From contig OZ022500.1 of assembly GCA_963989385.1 (NCBI GenBank), positions 108,851,842-108,915,841 of the forward strand: DNA of 64,000 bases. Direction: 5' to 3'. Positions within the stretch are counted from its first letter, which is position 1, and each line of letters begins with the position of its first letter. Position numbers and translations under genes: made by a program. Positions 42,294-54,871 of this stretch are shown here, piece by piece. The stretch comes from Ctena decussata (lineage: Eukaryota > Mollusca > Bivalvia > Lucinida > Lucinidae). The notes beneath the pieces are model-generated. The model did no database searches. It had not been told where the DNA came from and saw only the letters and a program-made list of their open reading frames with translations.

Positions 42294-44388
42294 GGTCAAT
42301 TTTAAAGAGTAACTACACTTCAGGAACTGACTGAATCAGATCCCACACCCTATCCCCAACATCAAAGGGAAAGATTGACAAAGACATCCCAACAAACAAT
42401 AAATTATAAGTGATAAGCCGAGTCAGCAGCTCTTTCCCAAATAGATGGCAACTTAGCTATCTTTATTGAACTAAATAATTTAGACCAACAGACGGGTTAC
42501 AACGGACTAAGCAAATTATATGAAAAACATTTAACAATTATTTTTACCTTTTTTCTATTTTTATGATAGAAGTACAATACTGGGTCAAAGGAATCAAAGT
42601 TTGTTCAGATGGTCATGGTCACATGAACATGGTGGCCACCACGCCCATATATGATAAAAATCCTTCAGAAATCTTTGTCCAGAAACAAAGGCCCAGTGAC
42701 CTTGTGGCTTGGTATATAGAAATGGGACTCAACATTAAACCCCAAGGGAGGGGGGTTATCTGCCCCTGACCTGGTGCTATATACATGTATAAAAGCATTA
42801 AAATATATACCAGGACCAAGTGTCAGGTGAGCTACAGGACCATTGGTCCTCTGGTTATTATAGAAGGGTTAAAATGAGAACACAATAAATTAAACAGCAC
42901 CGAATAGAAAACAAATGCAACCGCAACGAAAGTACCGCCCTGGGACGGTCAGTAATAACTACTGGGGGTTTAAACCGGTTTTACTGGGCCCAAACCTTCA
43001 CCCTCACCCTCCGCCGCGATGCACACAATTAGTTGGTAGTTCGGTTCGTATAGAGGTCCCCTAGAGTATGATTCTTAGTTAATGTCTGGTTTAAGTACAC
43101 ATATATCAAAGAGTACATAACTTAGCTCGCAAAATCTAAAGGGTCTTTAAATAGTTTGTAATATACATGTATGTATGTACTGGCAATCTCTGTGTACTCA
43201 CAAATCTTCATGTACTCATTAGGATGACTGTACAATGTTTATATAAATTTTAAGCCAAAATCTTCTATAATTTCATAGAAATCTTATGCTCCATGCAGCA
43301 TTTTTCAATATAAAAAGCATCTGAGAGCAAATCTGACCTGACCGTGAAAGGGTCAAGGTCATTTGAATAATCTTGGTAGCACTTGAGTACCAAATGCTAC
43401 ATACTGAGTTGTAAGGCCATACGTCAATTAGTTCTGAAGAAGAATTTTTGATGGGTTTTACCGTATATGGGCGTGGCGGCCATGTTGGTCATGCGACAAG
43501 GACCGTTTGAATAATGTGTTCCACCAACCCCAGTGGGCTCTCGTGAGTTTATGCTTCAGTTGGTTGCAACTAGATCAATTGCTTTTGAAGAGATGTTTAA
43601 AATTTTCGAAATATGAGAGACCAGGTCAAAAAATGGCCTTGGGGTTCAGACTCTATGATAGCCCCTACATAAAGCTATATATTAGTTGGTTGGGGCCGGA
43701 TGTTTGTCTGTTTCTTGGCCCACCGGGGTTCAACTGGTGGGCTTCTTTTGCTCCAGTACTCCAGTGGTGTTGCTGACGCCCCAGGCATCTCCGGGTGTCT
43801 CAACACGTTTTGGCTGTCGAGTCCTCATCCTTGCTTCATCACGGTCTTTTCTTGATCTTAATTGTTGACCGTGATGACTCTCTGATGAGTTAGCAGACCT
43901 CCATACGAACCGAACTACCAACTAATTGTGTGCACCGCAGCGGAGGGTGAGGGTGAAGGTTTGGGCCCAGTAAAACCGGTTTAACCCCCCTCCGCCCCCC
44001 CCCCCCCCCAGTAGTTATTACTGACCGTCCCAAGGCGTTACTTTTGTTGCGGTTGCTTTCGTTTTATGTTCGGTGCTGTTTAATTTGTTGTGTTCTCAGT
44101 TTAATCCTTCTATCATAAAAATTAGAAAATAGGTAAAAATAATTGTTAAGTGTTTTTCATATAATTTGCTTAGTCCGTTGTAACCCATCTGTTGGTCTAA
44201 ATTATTTAGTTCAATAAAGATAGCTGAGTTGCCATCTATTTGGGAAAGAGCTGCTGACTCGGCTTATCACTTGTAATTTATTGTTTGTTGGGATGTCTTT
44301 GTCAATCTTTCCCTTTGATGTTGGGGATAGGGTTTGGGATCTGATCCAGTCAGTTCCTGAAGTGTAGTTACTCTTTAAAATTGACCTA
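42294..44388. mobile_element. ~2.1-kb element with ~470-bp inverted arms
   Basis: The left arm (from AGGTCAATTTTAAAGAGTAA) is repeated inverted on the right (ending at about 44388); matching continues through AAATTAAACAGCACCGAA, GGGACGGTCAGTAATAACTA and AATTAGTTGGTAGTTCGGTT (left to about 43060, right from about 43906). The left arm is broken by a 287-bp insert. The ~850-bp middle holds another hairpin-family fragment (about 43100-43660) and a (T)TTGCTCCAGTACTCCAG stretch. No transposase frame. It separates two oppositely oriented hairpin-family blocks. Confidence 0.78.
42573..42859 (-). mobile_element. 287-bp hairpin-family fragment with ATAGAAG duplication
   Basis: Ends (on the minus strand starts) with AGAGGACCAATGGTCCTGTA, the start hairpin of the family. 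ATAGAAG flanks it at 42566-42572 and 42860-42866, while the intact right arm of the host element has this sequence once. So it moved into the arm after the element formed. Confidence 0.75.
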
Positions 44389-44394
44389 TTGTGC

Positions 44395-44895
44395 TCACAG
44401 AATTTATCTTTATGTACTCATTAAGTTGAATGTATATACAAGCTTTTAGGCAAAATTTTCAATAATTTTCATAAAGTCTTATGTTCTAGCATTTTCCAAT
44501 ATAAAAGTATCTGAAACCAAATTTTACCTTGCCATATAAAAAGGTCAAGGTCAATCCAAGTGCATCGGTCGAACAAAATTAAAAGTAACTGTGTAGTCGA
44601 TGCTACATACCAAGTTTCAAGGCCATTCTGGAGAAGAAGATTTTCAAGGTTTTTACCATATATGGACATGACGGCCATGTTGGTCATGTGACCAGGACCG
44701 TTTAACAACTTTTCGTTCCCTTTAACCCTGGAGGCTACATAATGAGTTTTGGTTATAATCGGTCCGGTGATTTCAGAGGAGAGGTCGTTTAAAAGTGACA
44801 ACGGGCAACGACGGACGGTGACGGAAGACGGAGCCTGCCTATCCATCAGCTCTATCGGAGCATACGGTGAGCTATAGAAACACTGAACAGATTTT
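44395..44895 (+). mobile_element. Hairpin/GGACGG-family element, one unit
   Basis: Contains ACCATATATGGACATGACGG, GGTCATGTGACCAGGACCGT and ends ACGACGGACGGTGACGGAAG followed by GGAGCATACGGTGAGCTATA. The overlapping 153-codon minus-strand frame is a product of the repeat. Confidence 0.7.
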
Positions 44896-44989
44896 CCACT
44901 TAACTCTCTAATTTCGATAAAAGCGCCCATGACCCTCGTGTTTTCAAATTTTTGATACTTATCTACATCTCAATATTTTATTTAAACTA

Positions 44990-46090
44990 AAATGATAGGC
45001 AACGATCAGGAAACTTTGATCACGAAACTAAAACAATCAAATCCTATATCCTGCTCTCACAACAATAAGAAAAAGAAATAAATTTAGCTTTTTACATATG
45101 ATAGCATAATGCGGTTAGCAATTGTCTATCAAAAATCAACCCAGTCGTTCCAAATGCATTCTGCTGAAACATTTGTTTTTGTCAGCGCATCTTTGTTTCT
45201 AGATGTTAAAGCGGAATAACACTCTACATTAGTTCTTATCTCTTTGGCGCTTTCACAATTTTCTATATCTAAATCTTACTAAATCACAAAAATAATTGTG
45301 GGAAATGTATTAAGAGGAAAGCAATCAGGTAAATTATTATCTGAAAATTACAGAAAGTATTTCTCTAAGAAATACCATATTCATTCGGCTATAAGCCGGG
45401 AGTTTATCCATCAAAAATTGCCGCAAATGTGTAAATCAGGCTTGTGTAACATCAGTCGTAAAATAGATTTTCTCCTCAACTCGAAATCTGTGTTCATGCC
45501 GCCGTGCAGCGCATGTCACGGGAGATGTGTACATCTTTACAGCACCTTTTAAGGAGAAACAGTATCTGCACAGAATCCATTGATGATTGAAAACATTACA
45601 CTATCTCCATACCCTACAATGCTAAACTTTGCTTAAAATGACTATGTTCAAAAGGTTACAATTTTGTCAAAATAAAGTCCAAGCCTATCTAAATGCCTTT
45701 GCACATTTTCAATGTGTCCACAACATGTAGGCCAGGTTTGAACAAATCCATTGAAAATTGGGACGAGTTGATAACACAAACTCCATACCCGAATTTAATC
45801 CAAATTTGTTGGACACCTAGATACTGAAAGTTACACAGCGCATTAGCCCGACCCGACAACCCCTGGACACCAGGGAAAATTACTGTTTCATGTATATTAA
45901 ATAAAACAAATTCTCCAGAATAGTTTATATTTGCAGGAAACCTTAGGGGTAACGTCCAACGTCTAAATCAATTACTCTCGATGGATCACATCTGACCCCG
46001 AGTCGAGGTCATAAAACCTGTACCAAAACAAAACAAAAAAAACGGGAAATATACACAAAATATCCAAACGTGATCTGGCTGATAGTTTAT
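44990..46090. other. Mostly unrecognised; short dispersed repeat at the left
   Basis: 44993-45060 matches the dispersed motif at 38.2 kb (GATAGGCAACGATCAGGAAA). 45298-45552 is an 84-codon plus-strand frame (KQSGKLLSENYRKYFSKKYH...CSACHGRC) that shows no motif I know. The rest is A+T-rich with nothing recognised. Confidence 0.45.
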
Positions 46091-46094
46091 TTAC

Positions 46095-47400
46095 TTCTTT
46101 GCTCAACTGAGCCGAAGGCGCACAAGTTGAGCTTCATATATAGGCTTGGTCCGTTGTCCGCCGTCGTCGTCCGTCGTCGCCCGTACACACATTTTAACAT
46201 GAATATCTCCATAACCAGTAAGCCAATCTTAATCAAGTTTTATGCATAGCAACGTTTGGGTAGGAGATTGACTGCTGCTAATTTTTGGACAGATTGGTCT
46301 ACAACTGTTGTAACCATGGCAACAAAAGTGTTCCATAGAATAACAAAGGAGAACATGCTTTTTGGGTGAAAAGCGCCTTCAGTTTTGATTGCTACTTCTT
46401 CAAACTTGCAGCTATCCGGCTCAAGCGTACAATCTTGTAAGAATGCGAATTTTGGCCAGATCGGCTCATTCACTTCGGAGTAAATCGCCCTTGAGCGACC
46501 ATAAGTTTTCCCATAGACATAAAATGGGGAAAATGATGTCCCAGGTATAGCACCATTTAGACTGAAATTTAATCAAACTTGCCGGTAACTAGGTCAGGCT
46601 TTAAATCTTGGACGACATCGAAATCCGGCCATATTGTACAATTCTTCTCAGAGTTATTTTCCCTTGATTGATGAAAAAAACGTATCTGACCTTGTCCCAG
46701 GCATAGCCCAGTTATTGTTAAAGACAAATATTCCTTTCTATATAGAACACACTCTCAGTCTTTATTGATTTTATGACCCTGTTATGTCAGTACCTATGTG
46801 ACGAAGTGTATTTCCCTTGATGAAAAAGCAGTGTCACTGGACTGTTGCATAATAGGAATATGACAACTAAACAAGAATGTTTGTCTTAAATAACAAATTT
46901 ATGAAACTTGTAGAAAATAAGGGGAAGACATAACATCTAGGACGAATTAGAGTTTGGGCCAGATCACAATATTCTCTACGCAGTTATTTACCCACGAAGA
47001 CAAAATGAATTCCCATAGACTTGCAAAAGGGAAAATATTGTCCTGAGCATAGCAACTTTATTTTATTCTGGAATTTGATTAACCTTGAGCTAGGATGATG
47101 GTATTTCATGTTAAATACTGGAAAATTCTAGAACATAAAATTTCATGGAAAGGACTTGGTATGAAAAGGCCCATATTTTGCCCCAAGAAAACTCATTTTT
47201 TAAAATGTGTTCATAGGAAAGTTTAAACCTACAATGTAACGGCAAATACGCAATTAACCAGTTCTTGCATAAAATATTTGTGTTTTTTCATCTGGAAAAT
47301 GTGCTCATATGAATAAAAATGTGTTCATAGAAAAGTTTAAACCTACAATGTAACAGAAATTACAAAATGAATCAGTTCTTGCATAAAATATTTGTGGGTT
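46095..47400. repeat. Diverged hairpin-family relative and tandem ~270-bp units
   Basis: Starts CTCAACTGAGCCGAAGGCGC and a CCGTCGTCGTCCGTCGTCG run, then units with CCATAGAATAACAAAG / CCCATAGACATAAAATGGGG and GGCCAGATC-type phrases. The hairpin arrangement matches the family at 41.3 kb but the body is different. Confidence 0.55.
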
Positions 47401-48119
47401 TTTTTTATCTCGAAGTTATCCATGCCACCGGCCTATTCTGACGAAAGTGACGAATTTGGTAGCCTGTGCGACTTTCAAAATATATGCGCCCGGCTTCCAG
47501 CACATTTTATATTTTATATGCAGACACAATTTTGATATATTTACATGCCATGAAAATATCATATGTGCTAGAGACCGGGCTCTATGTTTATTTTTAACTT
47601 TATGTTACCAAATTGGCGGCGTTTGGAACATTTGCACTGTTTTTCTCAACATTAAAACGCCAATATCTCCGCTCATTGACAGAATAAACATGTTGTGAGG
47701 ATTCATTTTCTTGGTCAGAACACAAGGAATAATTTGGTACACATTTCATATTGATCTGTTGGAATTTCTTGGTAAGCGTCTCTTAAATTTCAAACTTGAG
47801 TGGGTGGGGTACCTGGATAGGCCTTGTGCAGTGCGCAGGTAATTAGCAGTGGTACCCAACGTATACGCATTTCATAAAAAGCCTATTATCAAGAGCTTTC
47901 AAAAGCTAATGTATATGACTTATTTCTTTAAAGGAAAAGTTTTTACTCTGTTTATCTTGCAATTTTCATTCCTATTTTTGAACCATTATAGGCGTGTCAG
48001 AAATCATGTTATTCTGAGAATTAACAAAAGTGAAACATATTATTTCTGGTTGTTCCAATATGCACAAATAATAAGCAATAGAAAACATGTATCTTAAGTG
48101 AATTTAAAAGGGAATACCA

Positions 48120-49680
48120 ATAATGGCCCTTATCATACCAGATCCTTTAAAAGGTTTTGGCCTAAAAGTATATATAGTTGTATTAATGAGTGAATGCGAA
48201 TGTATGGGTCCAAGAGGCCATGGTCATTCTTTGACCTTTGACCCAGGACTCTCATTTTTTGACAATTTTATTCGAAATCTCTATAATCCATTGAAAACAT
48301 TTCAAAAGCAACTGGGCCAAATGTAACTAAATTTCAGGCAGAGCCTCCAGGGCTTGCGGAAACGAAATATTGTTCAATCGATGTAGGTCACATACGCAGC
48401 ATGGCTACTTTGCCCATATGTGTTAAAAGCTTAAAGTTTGTAAATCTTCTTATAAAGAACCAACTGACTAATGGCCTTGAAACTTGGTATAAAGCATCGA
48501 GTCCTCAAGTATTACCAAGATTATTTAAGAATGCCCTTGGACTGACCTTGATGTTTTACGGCAAGGAAAAGCAAATACGGAATCAAGCTAGAACATTAGA
48601 TTTCATTGTAAGTTTTTAAGAATATGGCCAAACAATTGGTAAATACAATCATGTTAATAAGTACTTGAATACATTTGAGTTCAAGAGGTCAAGGTCATTC
48701 TTTAACGTTTGACCCAAGACTCATATTTTGTCAATTTCAAACATCTCCTTAAAAGCCACTGGACCAATTGTAACCGAATTTCATATAAAGCTTCCAGCGG
48801 CAGAGGGAATGAAAATATGTTCAAATGGTCCAGGTCACGTCCAACATTGCTGTCCTATACTTATATGGTTAAAAACTTAAAAATCTTCTTCTTTAAAACC
48901 AACTGACCGATTGCTTTGAACTTGATATGAAGCATTTAGAACTCGAGCACAACCAAAATTGTTCAAATGATAACCTTGATCGACCTTGATTTTTCTACGG
49001 CAGGGTCAAATATGGGAAAATGCTAGAACGTAAGACTTCATGGAAAGCTGTAAAGACTTTGGCCGAAAATTTGGTATAAACAGTCGTTTTGATTAGTTCA
49101 TAAGCATTTATGAGTAAAAGAGGTCACGGTCGTTCTTTAGCCTTTGACTCAGGGACTCTCATATTTTGACAATTTCAAACATCTCGACAAAAACCACTGG
49201 GCCAACGGTAACAAAAAAAAATTATAATACCGTCCAGGAGCTGAGGAAAAGAAAATTTGTTCATCTGATCCAGGTCGTATGAACAACATGGCCGCCTTAC
49301 CCATTTAGGTGAAAACCTTTAGAAAATCTTTTTTCTTCCCAAACAATTGACAAATGGCTTTGAAACTTGGTATGTAGCTTTATGTACTCATGTCCTACCA
49401 ATGATGCCCTTGCGTTGACCTTGACTTTTTACGTCAAGGTCAAATAGTGATAAAAGGTAGAACGTAAGATTTCAAGGATCGTTTTGAAGAATTTGGTCCA
49501 AAATTGTTGAAATGATGTACTTGTGCTGGCCTTGACATCTTCATGGCAAGGTCCAATTGGCTTTCTACTGCTTTTGTATTGACAAATGCTTAAATATAAG
49601 AATTCATGGAACGTATTAAAGATTTTGTTTCAAAAGTTAATAAGTGCAGTCAAATAAATGTCACATATTGGAATTCGTGC
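48120..49680 (-). repeat. Hairpin-family units, about three, minus orientation
   Basis: Units share GAGGTCAAGGTCATTCTTTA, AACTGACTAATGGCCTTGAA and AATTTCATATAAAGCTTCCA. The array stops at about 49680 where a transposase gene begins and resumes at 51787 (ATAGAGGTCCAGGCCATTCT), so the transposon is nested. Confidence 0.7.
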
Positions 49681-49707
49681 TTACTCTATTCCGGCCAGTG
49701 AGAGATA

Positions 49708-51493
49708 TTATTTTATTAAGTCTGTTTGCTTGGATAACTTTTCAACTGCATTATGAAGCCACTTTGCATGTAAAGGCTTAATGACAGACAGCCTGAGATC
49801 AACTTTTACATCTCTTATGTCTGCCCCTGCTTCAAGTTGACTCTGAATTTCGGAAGCATAATAGTCCTGAAATTCAGATTTAAGCAGGGATTTGAACACA
49901 TTGTTTGGAAGCAAATCAGGTTGGAGCTGGTCAGTTCAAGAAGCAGGGACATACACAACTCTTATTGACTTTTTCCCAGAAGCTCTAAAAGCTCTTCACC
50001 ACGATGAGCTTTATATACATCAAATATACAAAGTTCTTTTTGCACAACTGACAGGTCATGTTCAAATTTTAGTTGTCCACATAGGGAATGATAATATTCT
50101 CAACATAGCGTTTCATTGTTTCTGAAGTACTCCAGTGTGATTCTGAATGTTAAATGTCCCAGTCATCTGGGTACTTATAATTAGGATGACACATGTCTGT
50201 TTTTCCCTGATAAAGAACTTGCGGGGATAAAACCACTCCAGATCGTGTGATTCCCAGCAGAGCAGTAATGTGGCTTTTGTCATCATACCCTTTAATGGGA
50301 ACTTGCTTTGAGCCTGAAATGATAAGAGATAATGACCCAGAGGTGAGCTGACTGAAATAAAGTGGGACAGTAATTTTTAAAAAGTGCGAGTATAATTGGT
50401 AATGATGATTTTACCTGTTAGGTTACAAACTGAAGAGAAGACCAATCAGATAAAAAGAAAGTGACACACCTCCAAATGACCATGCGCGTACAATTAGATT
50501 GGCGGAGTTTAATTGTCGCATGAATGAACTGCCTTGTCAATGGATTGCTCTAATTAGGATTGAGGAATGTAAATTACTTCACATTAATGGAATGAGACTG
50601 GGAATATTTCAAACTTTTTAAGGTAAACTATTACTGTAATATATGTTTATAAATAGGGGTTTAAGCTGATTAATTACTGATTTTGACAGTTACCTGTTTC
50701 TTCCATTGTCCATTTTCCACACGGTACAAGGTTGACCCCGGTTTGGTGCCAGTTTATGATCACCTCCGGTGGAATCTTGTCATCAATTACAATTTTGGAA
50801 ATTCGATCCAGATATTGTTTCTTTACGTCTTCGATATCAGATGGCAGCTGCTTGATCCCGTTCGTTGCTTTTCGTTTTGATAATCCCATGCGTTGCATAA
50901 GGGAAGCGGCCCAGGGTTTTGTGAGTTCAATTTGCCCACCAAATTCACACAATAGCTGTAGCTTTTTCTCCTTTTGGAGGATAATTCCTCTGGCAGCAGC
51001 TATTATAATCCTTGTATTTACTGCACAACCTAAAACTCGAAGTCCCCGAATATAATCTCTAACATTGTTTTCTAAAACTTCGCCAAGTTGTAATGGGCGA
51101 TCTCGGGGGGACCTGGGCATTACAGTTTTGAACAGTTCTCTTTTAGGACTGCCGAGATACGCCTTTTTCATGTTCCTATTAAACTGTACTTTCATTAACG
51201 GTTCGCCCAAGTTCTTTAGTGAAAAAAAAAACGAGCGGTTTTGGCCGGCCCATTATCGATGCAATATCTGGCCATTTTCAGCCGCACTTCAGGGGAATAG
51301 GTTCCATATTCATCCCCTTTTCTTTTTCTGGAAGGAGTAGTGCTTCCATTGCTGCCGCCACTTCATCATTGGCACTTGTAGCAGCCTGAGCTGTGCCCTC
51401 ATCCTGCATTTCTCGGGGATCAGGCAGGCAAAGTTTTGTGGGTTTTTTAATGTTTAATTTTCCAAATTTTAGCCAGTTTGTCAAGTCTGACAT
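49708..51493 (-). pseudogene. DDE-type transposase (DDE_1, pogo/Tigger-like), two-exon, inactivated
   Basis: Cut-and-paste transposase. The N-terminal part (from MSDLTNWLKFGK at 51493) leads to EYGTYSPEVRLKMARYC and, after a frameshift at a run of T/A, to ELGRTVNEST in one frame and GLSKRKATNGIKQLP in the next. The first exon ends KWTMEETG with a consensus donor (CAG/gtaact, 50694/50693); the second starts after TTATCATTTCAG at 50313 (GSKQVPIKGYDDKSHITALL). The intron is 379 bp. First catalytic segment reads EVIINWHQTGVNLVP: the family normally has Asp where His stands. The second acidic segment is CIFDVYKAH, the third TDQLQPDLL, then VDLRLSVIKPLHAKWL and a stop. Frameshifts occur also after YVDN. 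The element's outer end is probably near 51786, with TACTGTAAAACACTT and GGCGG motifs on the minus strand. Confidence 0.84.
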
Positions 51494-51654
51494 TTTGCAC
51501 ATACATCCAAAGCGAGAATAGAAAGAAACAGAACCAACTCGAAATCAGTTTAAACAGTTTTATTGAGTAAAATTTTACATAACAATAGAAAAGATTTGTA
51601 ATCACTCACCTTGCTTCAGATGGAACAAAGCACCATGTACAACTAGGACTCGCA

Positions 51655-51787
51655 TGACAGATATGACTGCGGCAAAATCGCCGATTATTTTTTCAGAAAT
51701 CACAAAACCGCCAAAATAAAAATCCGCCAAAAGGTCCATTTATAAAAACCGCCAAATTTTGCTGCCGCCAAATATAAGTGTTTTACA
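51655..51787. mobile_element. Probable transposon terminal region (GGCGG motifs, TACTGTAAAA end)
   Basis: On the minus strand the end reads TACTGTAAAACACTTATATT followed by repeated TTTGGCGG(C/T/A) phrases. This is 160-290 bp upstream of the transposase start and directly abuts resumed host repeat. I did not find the matching opposite terminus near 49690. Confidence 0.5.
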
Positions 51788-52329
51788 GTAGTAAATGAAC
51801 ATTTTTAGCAATAGAGGTCCAGGCCATTCTCACCTTCAAGTACTGTATCATATTTTAAGAGTTTCAGACATTCAGGCATTCAAGTACATTGCATTTTGCA
51901 GATTACACGTGCTAGTTAATGAGGTGAGCCGTCACAATACGAACCACAATACAAAAGACTTTGGTTTAAACGATATATGTTCATAAAAGTGACACTGATG
52001 ATATAATGGTGAATATATGTATGCAGCGAGGAAGTTAGTTGATAACACAATGACATAATGTCATACCTGATGACTGGCTGGTATTAAAAATAATGTAAAA
52101 CGATAGGCAATGATCAGGAATCAGGAAGTATCATTTTGGAAAATGTTAACACATTCGCTTCAACTGTCGGGCTGGACTGTGACAGCATTACATTCTCAAC
52201 AAAAATATGGGGTGCAGTTTGCTCAGTCAAACAACATCTATGTCCTGCCTGAAGTACAAATGAACCTAAGAATTTTCCCATCCTTCACATGTGACAAGAG
52301 TGCAAAAACAGTAAGGCCCTACATTTGAT

Positions 52330-52829
52330 GACTTGGCAACGTCAGCTTTAGTTCATTAAAGTGTGCTACAGAACAAAACGATAAACAGACACGCTGTGAA
52401 TATTCAAATTAAACGCTTTTATAAACGGTTTATCTAGAAAATATGTTCAGCAATAAATCATTATTTCATAACACAGTATTTGCGTTGCATCACACACATG
52501 GATTTAATAACCATAAAACTAGCATAAAAAGAAGATACCTGATCGACGCAATACAGAAGAGGCCAAATGTCATTGTTTCCTTTGTGTTCCTGAAAATGTA
52601 AGTCAAGTTTTAACACGCCTACAAACTCATAAAAACAAGATCTGCTTGTTGCCTAGCTGGCCCTTGCCTATCAAAAATATTAGCCTGGTATGCTGAAACG
52701 ACTTCCTCTATTTTTCATACAGGCTATACTACTAACCTTTAAACTTTCTGAATGTGCACATTTATATGCATAAATGTGTAGACCCGTGCCAGACTAGACT
52801 GCTCCAAAGAAATACATGATAAGTGTCGG
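52330..52829. other. No gene recognised
   Basis: A+T-rich, without a repeat family or coding motif that I can identify. Confidence 0.45.
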
Positions 52830-52985
52830 CATTGTTTTACATTTCCTCATTGCCCTGTGCAATAACCTTTATTTGATGAGTCATTGTTTTACATTTCCTC
52901 ATTGCCCTGTGCAATAACCTTTATTTGATGAGTCATAGTTTTACATTTCCTCATTGCCCTGTGCAATAACCTTCATTTGATGAGT
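52830..52985. repeat. 52-bp tandem repeat, 3 units
   Basis: CATTGTTTTACATTTCCTCA followed by TTGCCCTGTGCAATAACC begins at 52830, 52882 and 52934 with almost no divergence. Confidence 0.9.
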
Positions 52986-53333
52986 CCAAACGAAGACGAG
53001 AATCTTTAATGAAAGTACAAAAATTAAATAAAGTTTTCTTACGTTTGCTATTGTATGTAAATATTGACAAAAATAAAGTAAAATTTGCCGATTAAATTGG
53101 GCTTGTTTCACATTTTCCTGTTCCTTCTTAGGTTTCAAACCATTTGCAGTCTTGAATTCTAATTTTTCCAAATATGGTCCCAACAATTTCTTAAACCATG
53201 ATTTAAGCATATGAAATAAAGATTCCTTGGAAACCTTAAACCACAGATATAATTTGTTGTTGACGATTTTTACAGCGTGGGTATTTTTACTCTCAGGTGT
53301 GACAGTTTCCCTCCCACGGTTTAACACTTTCAA
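52941..53333 (-). CDS. Unassigned ORF or exon, 130 codons
   Basis: I do not recognise this protein. It is Lys- and aromatic-rich (KLYLWFKVSKESLFHMLKSW, KKLLGPYLEKLEFKTANG), without membrane segments or Cys motifs. A possible splice donor (AAAC/gtaaga, about 53045) would end an exon after HTIAN; the codons beyond it run into the 52-bp tandem repeat, so the open frame past that point is probably intron. Upstream of the ATG the frame remains open only briefly. It may be a host exon, part of an unknown transposon protein, or chance. Confidence 0.3.
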   Translation of the reverse strand: MKVLNRGRETVTPESKNTHAVKIVNNKLYLWFKVSKESLFHMLKSWFKKLLGPYLEKLEFKTANGLKPKKEQENVKQAQFNRQILLYFCQYLHTIANVRKLYLIFVLSLKILVFVWTHQMKVIAQGNEEM

Positions 53334-53399
53334 AGAATATTTTGGAACATAGTTTTGCTAGTTTAAACTGTAGTTTATCAAAAAATAGGTTTTGAAAAA

Positions 53400-54870
53400 C
53401 TTAAAGCGCTAACATCAGAATGGAGTTTTTTAAACCTACGTTTAAAAGAAATATTGTGTATATGGCTTGATATATAGTAGTGGTATAAAATAAATTCTAA
53501 GTAAATGGACTATTTGGAGGCAATAAACAAACCAAAGAATCGAAAATTCAAACCCGAATTTTTAGACAAGACATCAACAGTGATGTTATGTGTGGCACCT
53601 TTCACACCCTCGATCATCTGTAAAGATTGTCGCAGAACTCGTTTCTTATATCTGCAATTCTAAGGCAGTACGTTTCCCTTTGAAAATCAACTTTTAAATT
53701 GACATAACAGCCAAATTTGTTTACCGTTCGGCATAGGGAAAAATAGTATTTTGTAGAAGCTTATGTAAAAGAGTATCGCAACGTTTGAGATTTATTTCAG
53801 CCTTACGACTACAGGGTGTTGGGTTATTCTAATATTTTGTCATTTTCAGCAGTTTGGTGTCGATAGCTATTAAACCACTTACCCGTTGGCTTAAAAACCT
53901 TACGTCTCGCAAAGGACTTGATTACGGTTCACAGCTTTGATTCCCTTTTTAATTGCACAGCTGTTAGTTGGGCCTCAGAATAATTCACGGTACACTAATA
54001 AAACTACTGGACCGTAGTCGATTGGGCTGTGCACACAGTCGGGATTTTCGGAACATCAATCGAGTGCTCTGGAACTGTGTACTGGAATAGTGCGCACTGT
54101 TCAAAACGAGAAGGTGGTGTGGACAGAACAAATAGTCAAAACAAAATAGCGGATAAGCAGACGACGCAGGAAAAATATATAAAGCAGATATAGGTCTAAG
54201 CTTGTATGATTAAAGTTGAAACATTTTCCCATATAAATTCAGATTGTATCACCCAAAATGTCGTCAAACAGAAGAAAATGTGTTTCTCAAAACGCCACCA
54301 TAAGATTTTTCAATAGCCGTGCGTTTGCCCCTTCCCTGCTCGTTCGGTTTGCTCGATGTCGGAATTCTAATAGTTGTTCTGGCACGGTGCACACAGCCCA
54401 AGCGAGCACGGCCCTGGACAAAAGCCTGTTATGAAAAATCGGCGCCTGACCACCGACTGTTTTGGTCGGACTCACCTTGATCCAACTAGTGTAAGGTGTC
54501 TAAAACGTATTGTCCGTACTGTTGTTTGTGTTCCTCCCTTTTTCTTCTTTTAAAGTTTTGATTGACCACAAACCAATTAAACCCCAAGTAATTTCATTTC
54601 TTGTTCTTCTTGGTTGTTTTATGTGATAATTGTTGCTTCGTCTATAATTGATATATTGGTTGTGGTGTTTGGGCTAGTCTGATGACCACCTACATCGGGC
54701 CTGCCAGCCGCTGCTAATGTCTTTGGTGGTGTCTAATTTTGTGTTGTCTATTCCCGCTCTTTGTCTTGGCGGGATCTAAAACTGAATTGTGTCAGTTCCT
54801 GAGAATTTTCCTACCTACTTTTGGTTATGTTGTGATTCGTGATTGTTGTCTTTCCTGTGTATATATTCAT
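53400..54870. other. No gene recognised
   Basis: 54490-54830 (TTGATTGACCACAAACCAAT ... GTGTCAGTTCCTGAGAATTT) shows weak similarity in order of motifs to the 40.5-kb repeat. The remainder is unassigned. Confidence 0.4.
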
Positions 54871-54871
54871 T

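Noticed and set aside
44469..44930. 153-codon minus-strand ORF
   Set aside because: Lies within a hairpin/GGACGG-family repeat; other copies do not preserve the frame.
50732..51055. 107-codon plus-strand ORF
   Set aside because: Antisense of the DDE transposase exon.
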